Positions 1 to 10,959 of a DNA stretch of 64,000 nt are shown here, in pieces; within the stretch, counting starts at the first letter, position 1; the number at the start of each line of letters is the position of its first letter. The stretch is from Mytilus edulis. Its lineage: Eukaryota > Mollusca > Bivalvia > Mytilida > Mytilidae. The notes below the pieces were generated by a model that saw nothing but the letters and a program-made list of their open reading frames with translations, was not told the origin of the DNA and searched no databases. The position numbers and the translations under genes are program-made. The DNA is taken from positions 21,418,647 through 21,482,646 of the forward strand of contig NC_092357.1 in assembly GCF_963676685.1 (NCBI RefSeq). Reading direction: 5' to 3'.

Positions 1-1256
1 TTTCTTTATCCATAGAAACCAAACTGCTCCTCCGTCTTTATCTCAGGATGTCACTTGAAATAGTGGTGTCAGATGAAATAGTGGTATTAAATCGCTGCAA
101 ATGGGTTCACTTGAAACATTCTGCGATTTGCTGATCCAATTCCGGACGCATTAATGGTTGGTGGGGCAGCAATGGTTAATTCCAGGTCACAAAGTTGGGC
201 AAAAATATTTCATGATTATGCTAATGATGTCATACTGCCTTATATAAAATCTATAAAAAAGTATTCAAAAGTAGACATTGTATTTGATGTTTACTAAATA
301 AATAATATAAAGGCTGTGACAAGACAAAGACAAGGTTCTTGTGCCAGATGGAAAGGTGTTGGTTCTGGTAAAACAGCAAGGGTATGGAGTAGTTTTCTCT
401 GTGAAGATGACAACAAAACGAAATTGTTCAAGTTTCTTGCTGACAAAATTGCTTCTTAAGAGACTAATAAACATGTGTATGTTACTCATAGTGAAAAAAT
501 TCTTTGCAATTTCAATAAAGATATTTCCTATCTATCCCCTTGTAATCATGAAGAAGCAGATACACGAATGTTTGTCCATGTTCGGCATGATTATGAAAAG
601 TGTTGTAAAATGTAATGTTAGGTAGTACTGATACAGATGTAATAGTATCAAGAATTGCAGCAATCGCAAAATTAGGTAGAACAAATTGTGGATAGGTTGA
701 TGGAATAATGACTTTTGATAGCTTCCTGCACGTGACATATCAAATGCGTTTGGTCCTTGTGTAGCTGCTCTTCCTTTCGTCCATGCATTTAGTGAATGTG
801 GCACTTTGTCGAATTGTCACGAGAAAGGCAAAAATTCAGCTTGGCTTACAATGGAAGGTTTTCCAGATGTAAAGGACGTTTTTTTAGGCTTAATTATGGA
901 GCGAGGCACGATGTGAATTGTTTGCCAGGAAGCAGCGGCATTGTGATGCAATTCCGCATACAAGAGGTTCCTTTACAGAGCACATCAAAAGAGAAGTATA
1001 TCAAGGAGGAGTTGGATGGGCTCAGCCTGATTCATGTATTCGACAGGTACGTGTTCCAAGTCATGAACACTGGGGTTGGATGAAAGAAAGAATCAATGAC
1101 AGTTGGAAACCAAAATGGACTTTTTTGACTGCCGTTGCATCCTCGTGTCAGAAAATTTTGAAATGCGTAGACGAAAATCCAGCTGTGTTGGTAACTGTAG
1201 ATGCTACCTTTCTGGCCTTCCTTGTACGGGTTGTTGTATATCCAACTATCAGATAA
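1..1256 (+). pseudogene. Decayed ORF of a repetitive CXC-tailed protein family, left-truncated
   Basis: A continuous series of protein-like blocks can be read only by changing frame and passing stops. The blocks, in order, are an APPSLSQ segment near position 25, DYANDVILPYIKS near 210-255, HEEADTRMFVH near 550-580, a DTDV block near 630, LPFVHAFSECGTLS near 770-815, a GKNSAWLTMEGFPDV block near 830-870, and a cysteine-rich tail near 1140-1240 (SCQKILKC, then SCVGNCRCYLSGLPC after a frame change). I recognise this order from a widespread uncharacterised family in molluscs, cnidarians and fish that occurs in many genomic copies. Its biochemical function is not known to me. The start lies outside the window. 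Frameshifts and stops (for example a TAA at the end of the DIVFDVY block near 296) show that the copy is dead. Confidence 0.75.
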
Positions 1257-1299
1257 TTATAAAATAAGCAACCTGTCTTTCTAACCAAACTAGGCATTT

Positions 1300-1790
1300 A
1301 AACTTAACAAAGAGTGTTAATACTTGTTAAGTTGATGGAAATTATAAAAATATTTTCTACGTATTTGCCGCCATTTTGGAACCGGAAGTCACTATCTTTC
1401 TTCATTTATGTGTTGTTTTGGCGTACTTAAGAACTTTTGTTAACGTTTTATCATAACTTACATTGTATTATACCTATAACACATCTTTCAAGGATTTACA
1501 TCCCTTGTGAAGTTTGTGGAAAATATAAAAATTGAAATTTTTGACTTTTTTGCCGGCATTTTGAAACCGGAAGTCACTTTTAGTTTCATTAATGTATTGT
1601 CTAGTCGTAATTTAGGAACTGTCATTTACTTTTTATCAAATCTAACATTGGAATTTACATATAACACACCTTTTAAAGGATTAACGAATTATTGTCAATT
1701 TGTAATGACGCCATTTCCGAAATGTGTGGTGGCCATCTTGAAAAAATGAATTTTTTTTCTGGCCAGCAGCGGATTTTTTTTAAGTATCAT
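1300..1790. repeat. Short tandem array, about 180-bp unit, three diverged copies
   Basis: Three successive units share a block reading GCCGSCATTTTGRAACCGG with AAGTCACT after it (near 1367 and 1551, and a decayed third near 1715). Each is preceded by an AT-rich stretch containing TATAACACAYCTTT (near 1475 and 1660). The spacing of about 180 bp fits a short satellite-like array. The small open frames inside it are by-products of the repeat and have no recognisable protein features. Confidence 0.6.
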
Positions 1791-1960
1791 TTAGTCAACC
1801 TTTATACCAAATTTCATGCTTGTATCACGATTTGCACAATTATGTCTCCTACTATTAACAATGCTCTAAAACGGGTTGATGTAATATTTGAAGAAAATAT
1901 ATATAGAAAAGGGAGAAACAATAGTCATATCACATTCTATATAATATCAAGAGACGTTTA

Positions 1961-4188
1961 TTAATTAAAATACGTGTATCGCCTGTTGCAATAAAAAAAA
2001 ATGTTGAATTTAACTTTAGTAGCTTCCGACAAAAACCTTTTGATAACAGAAATTCAATCTATAACAAAGACCAAGTGCATTTTAGAAAGTAGCTTTATTC
2101 TTTTATAGTAGCGGTATTTGTTAAAGGGACTGATCGATAAGACGCCCGTGTTCAACATCATGCAAGCATGGTGGTTAAATGCTTGATTAAACATTCATTA
2201 ATAGAAACACTTATATAAGCTATCGAAGTCGTCAAATCAATATTTTTGTTCCGTATTTTTGTAATAGAACACAATTATTCTAAATACAAATACTTATTTT
2301 GTTGTGTCTTAAATGTTTTATGACAGTTTTTATCCAAACTTTAATGAAATAATACAGAATGACAGCTTGGTAAACGAGTGCTGACCATGTTAAAAGAAAA
2401 TTTACAACGTCTCCAATCTTTTCAAAAACAATTTACCAGCCAGCATCTTCAACTTTCTTTTTGGTAGCACCGCTTATAAACAAAGGGACAAATTCAAGTT
2501 ACGAAACTATTAGCGGCGTATACGTAAGAATAGAATGAAGGTGAGAGATCAAGGCTTTGTCATTGGAAAGCAAACAAAAAATTTAAAAGTCTTCTATAAT
2601 CTAAAATACATATTCTATAGTATAATAGTCTATTGTTTTGTCAATGTCTTCTTTTATTTCCATTTTTTTTTATTTGTCATTAATTTTCTTTTGCCAAAAA
2701 GTGGATGATACGTAGTCCCCCAACCTGTTTTCTACCCTTTGAACCGTGTAACACACTATATTCCATACTGCCATTATTTCCTTTTAAAGACTGATGGAAG
2801 CATTGCATGATTGACTGACGTTATAAGTATCTAAATTATACTTTTGATATAACATTTATGAGAAAAAAAAATACTGTGTATAATTATGTGTGAACAAAAT
2901 TCTCAGTGGTAAAAACTTCGATGAATCAATCGGTTTGTGGGATTTTGAACTAAAACGCTTGTTTATATTACTGCAATCAGAAATAAATATTGTTTGACAT
3001 AGGTAGCTTTGTGGGAAGTAAGAACCTCTTATCAAAATTATCAGTTATTACACCTGCATGCCTGTAGGTTGTGTCTAAAATATTTGTTTGGTTCGACTCG
3101 GACAACTTCCATTCATTTCGGTGTGTGTGTGTGTGGTTTTATTTTATTTGTGTGTTTTGTTTTTTCTTATGATGGGGTCTCAGTGTGACGAACAACACTT
3201 ATCTAAATAAATTATGATCAGAACGGGTTTACCGAAAAGAGGAAAATGGACCAAATTTAAAGAAAATCTAATAGGACAAAATCTTTTTTTTTTCTTCTCA
3301 AAAATCGAGTGTTAAAATTAAAAGAATAAAATTTCAGTCGCGGTCTATCAGTGGGAAAATACAGGCATCAGCAGACGTCCTGGCAACCAACGGGCGAGAA
3401 TAATAGACACAAATTCTAGAATACAGATATGAAGATCCTAATCAAGGCCCTCATCTAAGTTTTTTTTTAAATATAAAACATTTTTTTCCCTTCTTATTTC
3501 CGTTCTGAAACAAGTTTTATATTTTAGAAACTTTTATTTTAACAATTCTTTAAAAAATAAAATAGCCCACCCCAATAAAAAAAATAAAGGTCAATGCCTA
3601 TTATCATTTATTGCGGAAAATTTAAATTTATATTATTACATAGGACATGATTGCCTTCGTCTCGTGTGCAAGATGTCATGCACCTCTATTTCATTTTCTG
3701 TGATATGTTTTATTATTTTAATTATTCCAAAAAAGACTTGAATTCAATTTGTTTCATCAGTTTTGTCCTAATTTTTACCAGCTACTAACACACATTGTAA
3801 TTTCAATTTTAAGGGAGACAACGATTTTTACTTTTCAGCCACTTCTAAGCGACCAAGAGTTATCTCCACTGAAATGTGGTTTGGAATCGATACACATACT
3901 ATTTTAAAGATTTTTCGACGTGATACTAGCATTCAAACCACAAAAAATAAAACGTTTCTGTTAAGGAAAAATGTAATTCTTTCATAGGAAATTAGTTTTA
4001 AGATTGTGGGAATGACCAGTTTGTCCAAACTTCAAATGTTAGTTAGAAATTTCGTAGGAAAATCATTAATTTTGTAAAAAAAAACACAATTCGACTTTAA
4101 AACTAAATTTTCTGCATGTGTAAAAATGATAACCGTATGTATTTCTTTTAGAAAAACTACTTTATGATATGGTAAGACACGTCGAATT
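1961..4188. other. Gene-free AT-rich stretch
   Basis: I see no exon, RNA gene or long open frame here on either strand. It contains a short GT run near 3121-3134 and several homopolymer A/T tracts. Nothing else is supportable. Confidence 0.5.
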
Positions 4189-4190
4189 TT

Positions 4191-4331
4191 ACTATACAGC
4201 CGGTTAATCGTATATTACAAATATTCGTAATATAGGCCTTATATTACATAATGCTGTAATGTTACTATTTGTTGTAATATTACAAGTTTGAGGAATATTA
4301 CGAATAACAATAATCGCCTGGACTGTATAAC
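4191..4331. mobile_element. MITE-like palindromic element
   Basis: The ends are imperfect inverted repeats: TATACAGCC near 4193 on the left, and the reverse complement of GGACTGTATA near 4319 on the right. Inside lie further inverted pairs (ATTCGTAATAT with ATATTACGAAT) and the palindrome TTGTAATATTACAA. There is no coding capacity. This fits a small non-autonomous DNA element, but I could not define a clear target-site duplication. Confidence 0.5.
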
Positions 4332-4704
4332 TACTCTTCTGGTATCAGACCACCGATTAAAAGTACCTATCTGTTCAACCAAATTTTGCAATTTTCACAG
4401 CTTTCTAAATATTTTACCTTAAGTTTAACTTCATAGAAACCAGGTATATCCTGAATCGTTACGTACATTTATCAGCTTTCTACATGCAAAATTTTAACAG
4501 ATGTTTCAAATCATATAAGAAAGAAGAGGTCTTCCGAATAGAGGTACCACTAAAAATAACCCCTGGTTTTCTGGAAATCTTAAAATTAGTATACTATGGA
4601 GTGCATTAATCCTCAATTTTCAATGCAAACTCATAAACAAGTAAATTTTAGCTCAAAATGGTCTTAATATATTTTCTCTTTCACCAGAAGTTTCATTTTT
4701 TGCC

Positions 4705-4815
4705 AATTTGTTGGTTAGTTTAAGTAAACAATGACATCAAATGCACTATTTTTTGTCCGAGTAGGCCTACTTTCACATACGTTTTAAATTGGAGGGAGTA
4801 ATTGGTGGTGTGACA
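4705..4815 (+). repeat. Dispersed repeat, inverted partner at 47758-47880
   Basis: About 110 bp here, including the string GAGTAGGCCTACTTTCACAT and the GGAGGGAGTAATTGGTGGTG end, recurs in the opposite orientation at 47758-47880 with only scattered differences. The two copies are 43 kb apart. The unit has no coding potential. Confidence 0.8.
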
Positions 4816-6360
4816 CCTTCTGTAATGAAAAGGGTAAAAATTTATCGACAGGTCGTAGGTTCGTGTACCAACGTTGTCCGTTATTGCCGTCTGCAGTACT
4901 TGTTTTTCGTTTATTGTTGCGGTATAATGGGGTTTACTGTTTTTCTTTTATTATGCAATCGACATTAATATCTATTTATATAAAGATACCTTGCTGAATT
5001 CGTTTGACAAGACTGATTCAACACTTGTGTTTTATTTCGTGTATTGCTCAGTTTGGACGAAGTGTAACACTGGACTTTTAAGAGATCCTTTAAAAGACAT
5101 TTAGATACAGTTTGGGGTAAAATATTTTGTTAGACATAAAAAAAAAAAGCACCTGTCAAACCTTCATGGAGTGTGTGTCTGCATTTTACTATTGATTTTA
5201 TTAAGCGTTTGGTAATCACCATTGTGGCATTGATTGAGAGTTTAATTTGAATGGTCTATTTATTCTTAGAGGTGTCAATAACTTGATATGTTGCTTTACA
5301 AAATTTGTGTCCGTACCAATATACTTTCATTTACATTGGCATTCTTTTTTTTCTCTAAAAATATTTGTATTGCATACTTTTCTTTGCTGGAATGACAAAT
5401 TACTAGACCTACAGCAGTTGGCCAAGTATCCCTGCGAAAAGTAAAACCACAAAAATACTGAACTCCGAGGAAAATTCATAAAGGATAGCCCTTAATCAAA
5501 TGGCAAAATCGAAACCTCAAACACATCAAACAACTGTCATATTTCTGACTTGTGAATTAATCACTGAATAACCAGGGAATGTATCGAGTGTTTTCATATT
5601 TATCAGTGGCAGTCTTAGTCATTTGTAGTTTACTAAACCCTATTATATTGTGGTATGTTTCAAACATAAAGTTTGTATTATTAATGAGTATTTAAGATAG
5701 CGATAGTCATTTGACTTATTCAGAAATTATTTCATTCACTAATGAGAGTAAGAATTGACGATGACGCGTGTCAATCTTATCAAAGAGGTCCAAATATAAT
5801 GTCCTTGGTCTAAGAAATTCTTTAGTTAAAATCTATCTTATTTTTTATTGTCCTTTCCTTCTTTTTAATCCGAAATAAAAGTATATGAAATGAAATAAGA
5901 AATAAAACATAAAAGATCCTCTAAAAAAATGAACAATCGTCTTTTTTTAAATCAAGAATCGCAAATATAAAACTTACTTAAATTTCTAAAACTGCGAACA
6001 CACGTGATACTTTTTTGAAAAGGTTAAACTTGCTTATTTCTAATTTAATTTCGTGCTCTGTATGTCGCACTTGTCATTTACTTTAATCAAGTCAAGGTGG
6101 ATTGGTATAAGGTTAAAAAAACAAATCCTTATATAAGTGTCACCTCTTATCGTTTAAGGAAAAACATAAGGTCATGTGCGAGTATTTCCCTCTCTTTCGC
6201 CTCGTTTTATGATACTGTACCTACATGTATAACCTTCATACGACGGGGAGTAAACTTTGGAGGTAAACACTTGTACGTTACCTTACATTAATTCTAATTG
6301 TCTAGAAAGATACAACAATGTAATACCGTTATTTAATACAACAACTTTGATGTAATGAGT
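4816..6360. other. Gene-free stretch with one repeat fragment
   Basis: No gene is visible. Positions about 5430-5545 hold a minus-oriented fragment of the dispersed family that includes CAAACACATCAAAC and CAACTGTCATATTTCTGACT. Further copies lie near 19120-19290 and 42005-42130 in the same orientation, and near 20925-21065, 45105-45230 and 48110-48350 in the other. Confidence 0.5.
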
Positions 6361-6369
6361 GAGAGAAGT

Positions 6370-6530
6370 GGCTGGTCCCCCTCCCCGGGGCAAGGGGGCG
6401 AAAGGTTCCGGGGTTGGAAACCCTCCTCTTTGAACGATAAATGTATTTGAATGGGGAAATATGGTTAGAACCCTCCATCCTTTATCCTGGGTTTGAAACC
6501 CACCTGTTTTAAAATGATCCGCCCATGTTT
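6370..6530. mobile_element. GGCGGATC-terminated MITE-like element, copy 1
   Basis: A G/C-tract-rich unit contains GGTTGGAAACCC, a central ATAAATGTATTTGAATGGGG, and an end reading TGATCCGCCCATG. The same layout recurs at 14400-14560 and, with clearer inverted ends, at 55442-55605. A shortened copy is at about 13622-13728. It is non-coding. Confidence 0.6.
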
Positions 6531-6554
6531 ATTATGGCCTCCTTTTCATAGACT

Positions 6555-6650
6555 AAAATAAAAAGATGTGGTGTGATTACCAATAAGACAACTTATCGCA
6601 AGAGACCATATGACACAGAAATTAACACATATAGGTCACAAATGAGTATA
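6555..6650 (+). repeat. Short SINE-like dispersed repeat
   Basis: The block GATGTGGTGTGATTACCAAT, followed by AAGACAACTTATC, an AGAGACCA box and ATATAGGTCAC, recurs with the same spacing at 59996-60090 and 61875-61960. Partial copies occur near 35450-35500 and 50452-50490 in the opposite orientation. The class (tRNA-derived or not) cannot be settled by eye. Confidence 0.6.
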
Positions 6651-6679
6651 TCACGGGTTTTTTTTTTGTATACTCTCAG

Positions 6680-7400
6680 ATTTATCTGGTATGACTCCTA
6701 GTTTAAACTGCTTTAGGTAGCAATACACAGTTAGTTTAGTTTCGCATTTTGGCCCCTGTGGATTTTTCAAATAGGAAAGTTATTGTGTAATAAAATTCAT
6801 TTTTAGACAGCTGAGTGCTAATTTAGCCTTCAAAGATGGTTTATAAGAGCATCAAGATTATTTTTTACATGTTTTATGGGCTGTTTTCTGTTTGACAATC
6901 CGTATTTTCATAGCTAGACCGGCCATCGGTCCAGAAATACTTTTTTTCTACACGAAGTTTTTGACGCAATTTTACAAAAAAATGAGATGAAAGACATATG
7001 ATTTTCATTGGATTTGCTGAATGATATATGTACACAGTTTCAGAAAAGGAATTATTTCAGGGGATTGAAATTCTACTTTTAGCCAAATTTTGGGGAAATA
7101 TGTGACATTTCCCCCCCCCCCCCCCCTTTTTGCAATATTTTATAAGAAATAAATGCAGATTGTTGCCATGGATACACCCAAAAGAAATTATATTTTACCA
7201 TTTTATATACTGGATATAAAATCTATGGAAGATTCTGATTACATACATATGCCCATATATGACACAAACAGTAAGCTTGATATTGCAAGAAAGCAATGAA
7301 AAGGGGATGGTAAAATTTATAAAGGCAAATTTTAATATTTTTTCCTAACTGTTTATTGCTACCTTATTGTTGTCATACGGGTTAGGAAATGCTTTCCGTC
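6680..7400. other. Gene-free stretch with a poly-C tract
   Basis: No coding signal is visible. A C homopolymer sits at about 7110-7127, flanked by AT-rich sequence. Confidence 0.4.
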
Positions 7401-7403
7401 AAG

Positions 7404-7900
7404 TAACACCGCTTATTTGTACTTCTGCACATTATAAAAAGTGTGGCTTAACATGTTTGTAAGTGGGAGGTTGAACTCGCTATAAATAGAGTCAACAGTA
7501 GTATCGAAAGGCATAAATGATAGATTGAAAGAAGACAAATCCGGGTTACAAACTAAAACCGAGGGAAACACATTAACTATAAGAGAAACAACGAAATAAC
7601 AGAAACGTTTAAGTGCAACAAATAAACAAACGACAATGCAACACACACAGAAAGGAACTATAAGATAAAAACGGCCATTTTGCCTGACTTGGTACAGGAC
7701 ATTTTAAGAATACAATAGTGGGTTGAACCTGGTTTTGTGGCTAGCCAAACCTCGTGTTTTTGTCTCAGTGTTAAATATAACATTAAAAGGACTACATTAC
7801 ATGATAGGACTACAGTACAAATAAATGCAAGAACATTCAGGACAGAGAAACACACAAATAAACAACACAATAAAACATTTCGACATGCTAATAGTTATCA
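7404..7900 (-). repeat. Dispersed repeat family with the GGTTGAACCTGGTTTTGTGG box
   Basis: On the minus strand this copy reads through a conserved block order: TTTCCCTCGGTTTTAGTTTG, a GTTTCTG-rich stretch, CAAGTCAGG, then an AGGTTTGGCTA box. Copies in the opposite orientation lie at about 28790-29155 and 36560-36850; another minus copy lies at 42660-42990. All carry short, non-homologous open frames that are by-products of the repeat. It abuts a hammerhead-bearing repeat here and at 43030. Confidence 0.7.
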
Positions 7901-7917
7901 AAGGCTTATAATTAAAT

Positions 7918-7961
7918 ACGCCAGACGCGCGTTTCATCTACATAAGACACATCAGTGACGA
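7918..7961 (-). ncRNA. Hammerhead ribozyme motif, decayed core (copy A)
   Basis: On the minus strand the order is a stem I strand, CTGATGT (core CTGATGA with the last A changed to T), stem II GTCT/AGAT closing a TATGT loop, GAAA, the palindrome ACGCGCGT, a GTC cleavage triplet, and the stem I partner TGGCGT. The loss of the last core A predicts an inactive copy. It sits in an about 200-bp repeat unit running to about 8130. Confidence 0.7.
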
Positions 7962-8439
7962 TCAGATCAAAATAGTTAGAAAGCCAAACAAGTATAAAGT
8001 CAAAGAGCATTGATGACACTAAATTTCAAAAAGGTGTGCCAAATACGGCTAAGGTTATCTATGTCTGGGATAAGAAAATCCTTAGTATTAGGGTTTGGTT
8101 TTAGTGACTGCTTCTCCTTATCTCGCTTGGAAAACACTGCGAATAATGCTGACACAAAGTAGTGTGAACGTTCAAGTGATTGGGGAGTGGGGAGTCAAAA
8201 TGTTGTTTATATCTTAATTTTTTTCCTTTCAAAAAATAATAAAAAGATATAGGATTTATTTATGCTACGGGGTGTGCAAAATTGTCAGATTTCGGATGAT
8301 TATGCATGAAAACCCCAATTTTGTGTGATAAAAAGAAAACAAAACCATAGAACAAAACATGATTTTCCATTGGCAGTCGATATTATTATCTTTAGTCTCA
8401 ATCTATCGACTTTGCAAAATCTACTTATTGTATTAATTA

Positions 8440-8885
8440 GTAATTATTTATTCTCTTCATCAAAATGCAGCCCCAAGGGCGATTAGGGAATAGAAATGTG
8501 GTCACTTGGTCTTCTTCCGACCGGCAGTAAAACGCTTGCCAAAGTGGGGAGTCCATTTGGTTGTGCAGGAGGTAAAAGTTGCAGCCAAGTCCTGTCAGAA
8601 TGGGATCTTTGAATCTGATGCCTCGTGTAAAGAAAATACCACGCACTTTGCACGTTAAGAACCCTTGCAAAAACTCTTTGAGGGGTCCAAAGGTAGCCTG
8701 TTGCAAGGCAAAATATCTGTTCCTTATCTAACATACATTTATTTTCCAGTGGCAGTCCAAAATTCTCCGACCATTATCCCGAATGGCCTCTTTTTCAAGA
8801 CCTACCTATTGTACTTATTGTTAACATGTTCTCATCTTGAACATGCATGAAATATTTGCTGCTGGAAGTTAAGAAACCAACAATC
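8440..8885 (-). repeat. Dispersed element ending in a CAAT-tailed unit
   Basis: Overlapping small open frames on the minus strand (8437-8706 and 8483-8734) read PSDHISIP-like and RPWGCILMKRINNY-like peptides in different frames. I recognise such peptides as recurring in bivalve repeats but cannot assign them to a domain. The plus-strand end, AATATTTGCTGCTGG plus a short run of CAAT units near 8880-8890, is typical of a mobile-element tail. I regard it as non-genic. Confidence 0.45.
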
Positions 8886-9379
8886 AATCAATCCTCAACA
8901 TACACGAACTGTTTGTCACTGAACGTTAATCATACACCTACAGATCAAAAACTAGATATGCTTAGAGGACTGCGTGTCAATACTCATCTGTTGATATATA
9001 ATGCCGACAAAATGTTTTGATAACTTTATGTTCGAATTACAAGACTTATTTGTGAAACATGAATTATTTCGGATACGAAAAGAACTCTGACTATCTATGA
9101 ACGTGTAAATTCAGTAAAACATATATGTCATTTATGAACATCGATTTGTGTTTTCGTTTGGGTGATAGAGAAAGAGAGAGAGAGGAAAGGGGGATGAGCT
9201 TCTTGTAATAGAATAAAACAAAATATGATAAGATGGATCAAAACTTAAGTTAAACAAAATATGAATGTTCAATTTAGGTTTCTTTTAATGGGACCCTTGC
9301 TTCATCTGTCGCTAAGCATACGTTGTATCTGTCCTTTTAAGGGTCAGTTCAAGTGTTTTGGCTACCTCTCTGATCGATG

Positions 9380-10010
9380 TGATTTGAAGAAACATATACT
9401 AGTACTTGATTGGTTTTGTAATTAAAATTATTCTCTTTTTGAAGGGCATGAAATAATTGTCACTGGACATTACGAAAAAAAAGACTAGTTGATATAATTT
9501 TTTTTGAACTATATCGATAAAGGAAAATCTCTCATTTGCGTTCAATCTCTTAGAAACATGAGATAATCTTTTGCAAATGTGTTTCGTTAAATGCTTACAT
9601 CATTAGTCACTAGAAATACGAAATAAATCAGAATTTTAACCGGTTGATATAGTCTTTTTGTTATATCTAGTTGAATTTTGCAGAATCATGCAGTTGGTCA
9701 CCTTTTTTTTTAAATGTGTTCTTTCAACGAACTGATAAAATATTTGTCACTGGAAATCAAGAACGAAAAACACCAGTTGGTATAATCTTTTAGTTATAGT
9801 TATAAAGGAAAATCCCAATCTTGCAAACATACATGGTCAATATGTATGCTGATATGGCTCTTTCAATTCATAAAAAAAGTTTCACTGGGATTAAAAAATA
9901 CAACCATTTGATATAATATGTTAGTCATATCGATGAAGGAAACACTTGTTCTACCTTTCAATCTCGCAGAACAGATGATAAATTTTTGCTAGACTAATAT
10001 CTTGACCCTT
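9380..10010. repeat. Degenerate tandem array, about 140-bp unit
   Basis: The box GTCACTGGAMAT recurs at about 9459, 9606, 9746 and 9881, a spacing of 147, 140 and 135 bp. Each is followed about 30 bp later by GTTGATATAATC-like and ATATCGATAAAGGAAA-like blocks. At least four diverged units are visible. The box resembles one in the tail of the element ending near 8880, so the array may derive from it. No coding sequence is seen. Confidence 0.6.
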
Positions 10011-10947
10011 CCCAACCACAAAGTCATTTATATGATTTCCCGTTTGTTTTTGGGACAATCATATAGATCTCCTTTGAATGTATTTTATTGTTTATAATAA
10101 CACTTAGGTAATGATAGATGGTTTCCTCTAAATGGTATAGCAATTAAATATGTCAAAGTCGTCCTGATTTGACAATGGTGACGTTCAAATTACAAGATCT
10201 CATTTGCATATTATTAGGCCACAATAATGTATTTTTTGTTGTTTGCACCTTGATTTCTTGGATATTGTCTGTTGAGGAATATGACATACTAAGTATATTA
10301 AAATATTTAAAATAATATAAAACGTTTATAATTCACAATGTTTTCTATAACACTGATCTATGAACATCATTCGAGAACTCTTTTTCAGAATATAACTGTT
10401 TAAACAAACATGTATTTAAAAGAAATGAAAAAATTAAGAAAAATAATTATCATAGCAAAAAATAATATTTTTCTCTGGTGAATGGCTGTTTCGGTAAAAA
10501 TAATTTCTAATAATATTAATAACAATACTAATAATTCTAATAAAAAGACCACGAATTAATGATAATATAAAGAGTGATTTAATAATGAACAAATGTGCTA
10601 AACAAAATAGTTATTTCGGCATGTACATAAAGTAAAAAATACCTTTATGATGAAAGTTTGGCCTTAGTGTATTCCACCATTTTTTATTTTTGAATGATTA
10701 AGACAAATGACAGATAATTTGTATATTGCTATGCTTGATTGACTAGATATATAATTAAGTGTTCCTATTTTAGGAGTGTGTCTCATAATGTGTGTCGACT
10801 GAAAATGATTCAATCGGTTAAAAGTTTGACCAGTGTTATGTAACATTTTAAAAATTGAGTCATTTCATTGTAGATTCAATAGTTTATTATAGTTTCACCA
10901 CACACATACAAGTATACACATCTAATGTATTATAGACAAGTTGTTCG
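10011..10947. other. 5' flank of the ankyrin-repeat gene
   Basis: Very AT-rich with no convincing exon or core promoter motif. The transcription start of the downstream gene cannot be placed from the sequence. Confidence 0.4.
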
Positions 10948-10959
10948 TAACCCACCGAA

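Noticed and set aside
8437-8850. Overlapping 60-90 codon frames on both strands
   Set aside because: No single frame carries a domain. The sequence looks like a dispersed element with a CAAT tail.
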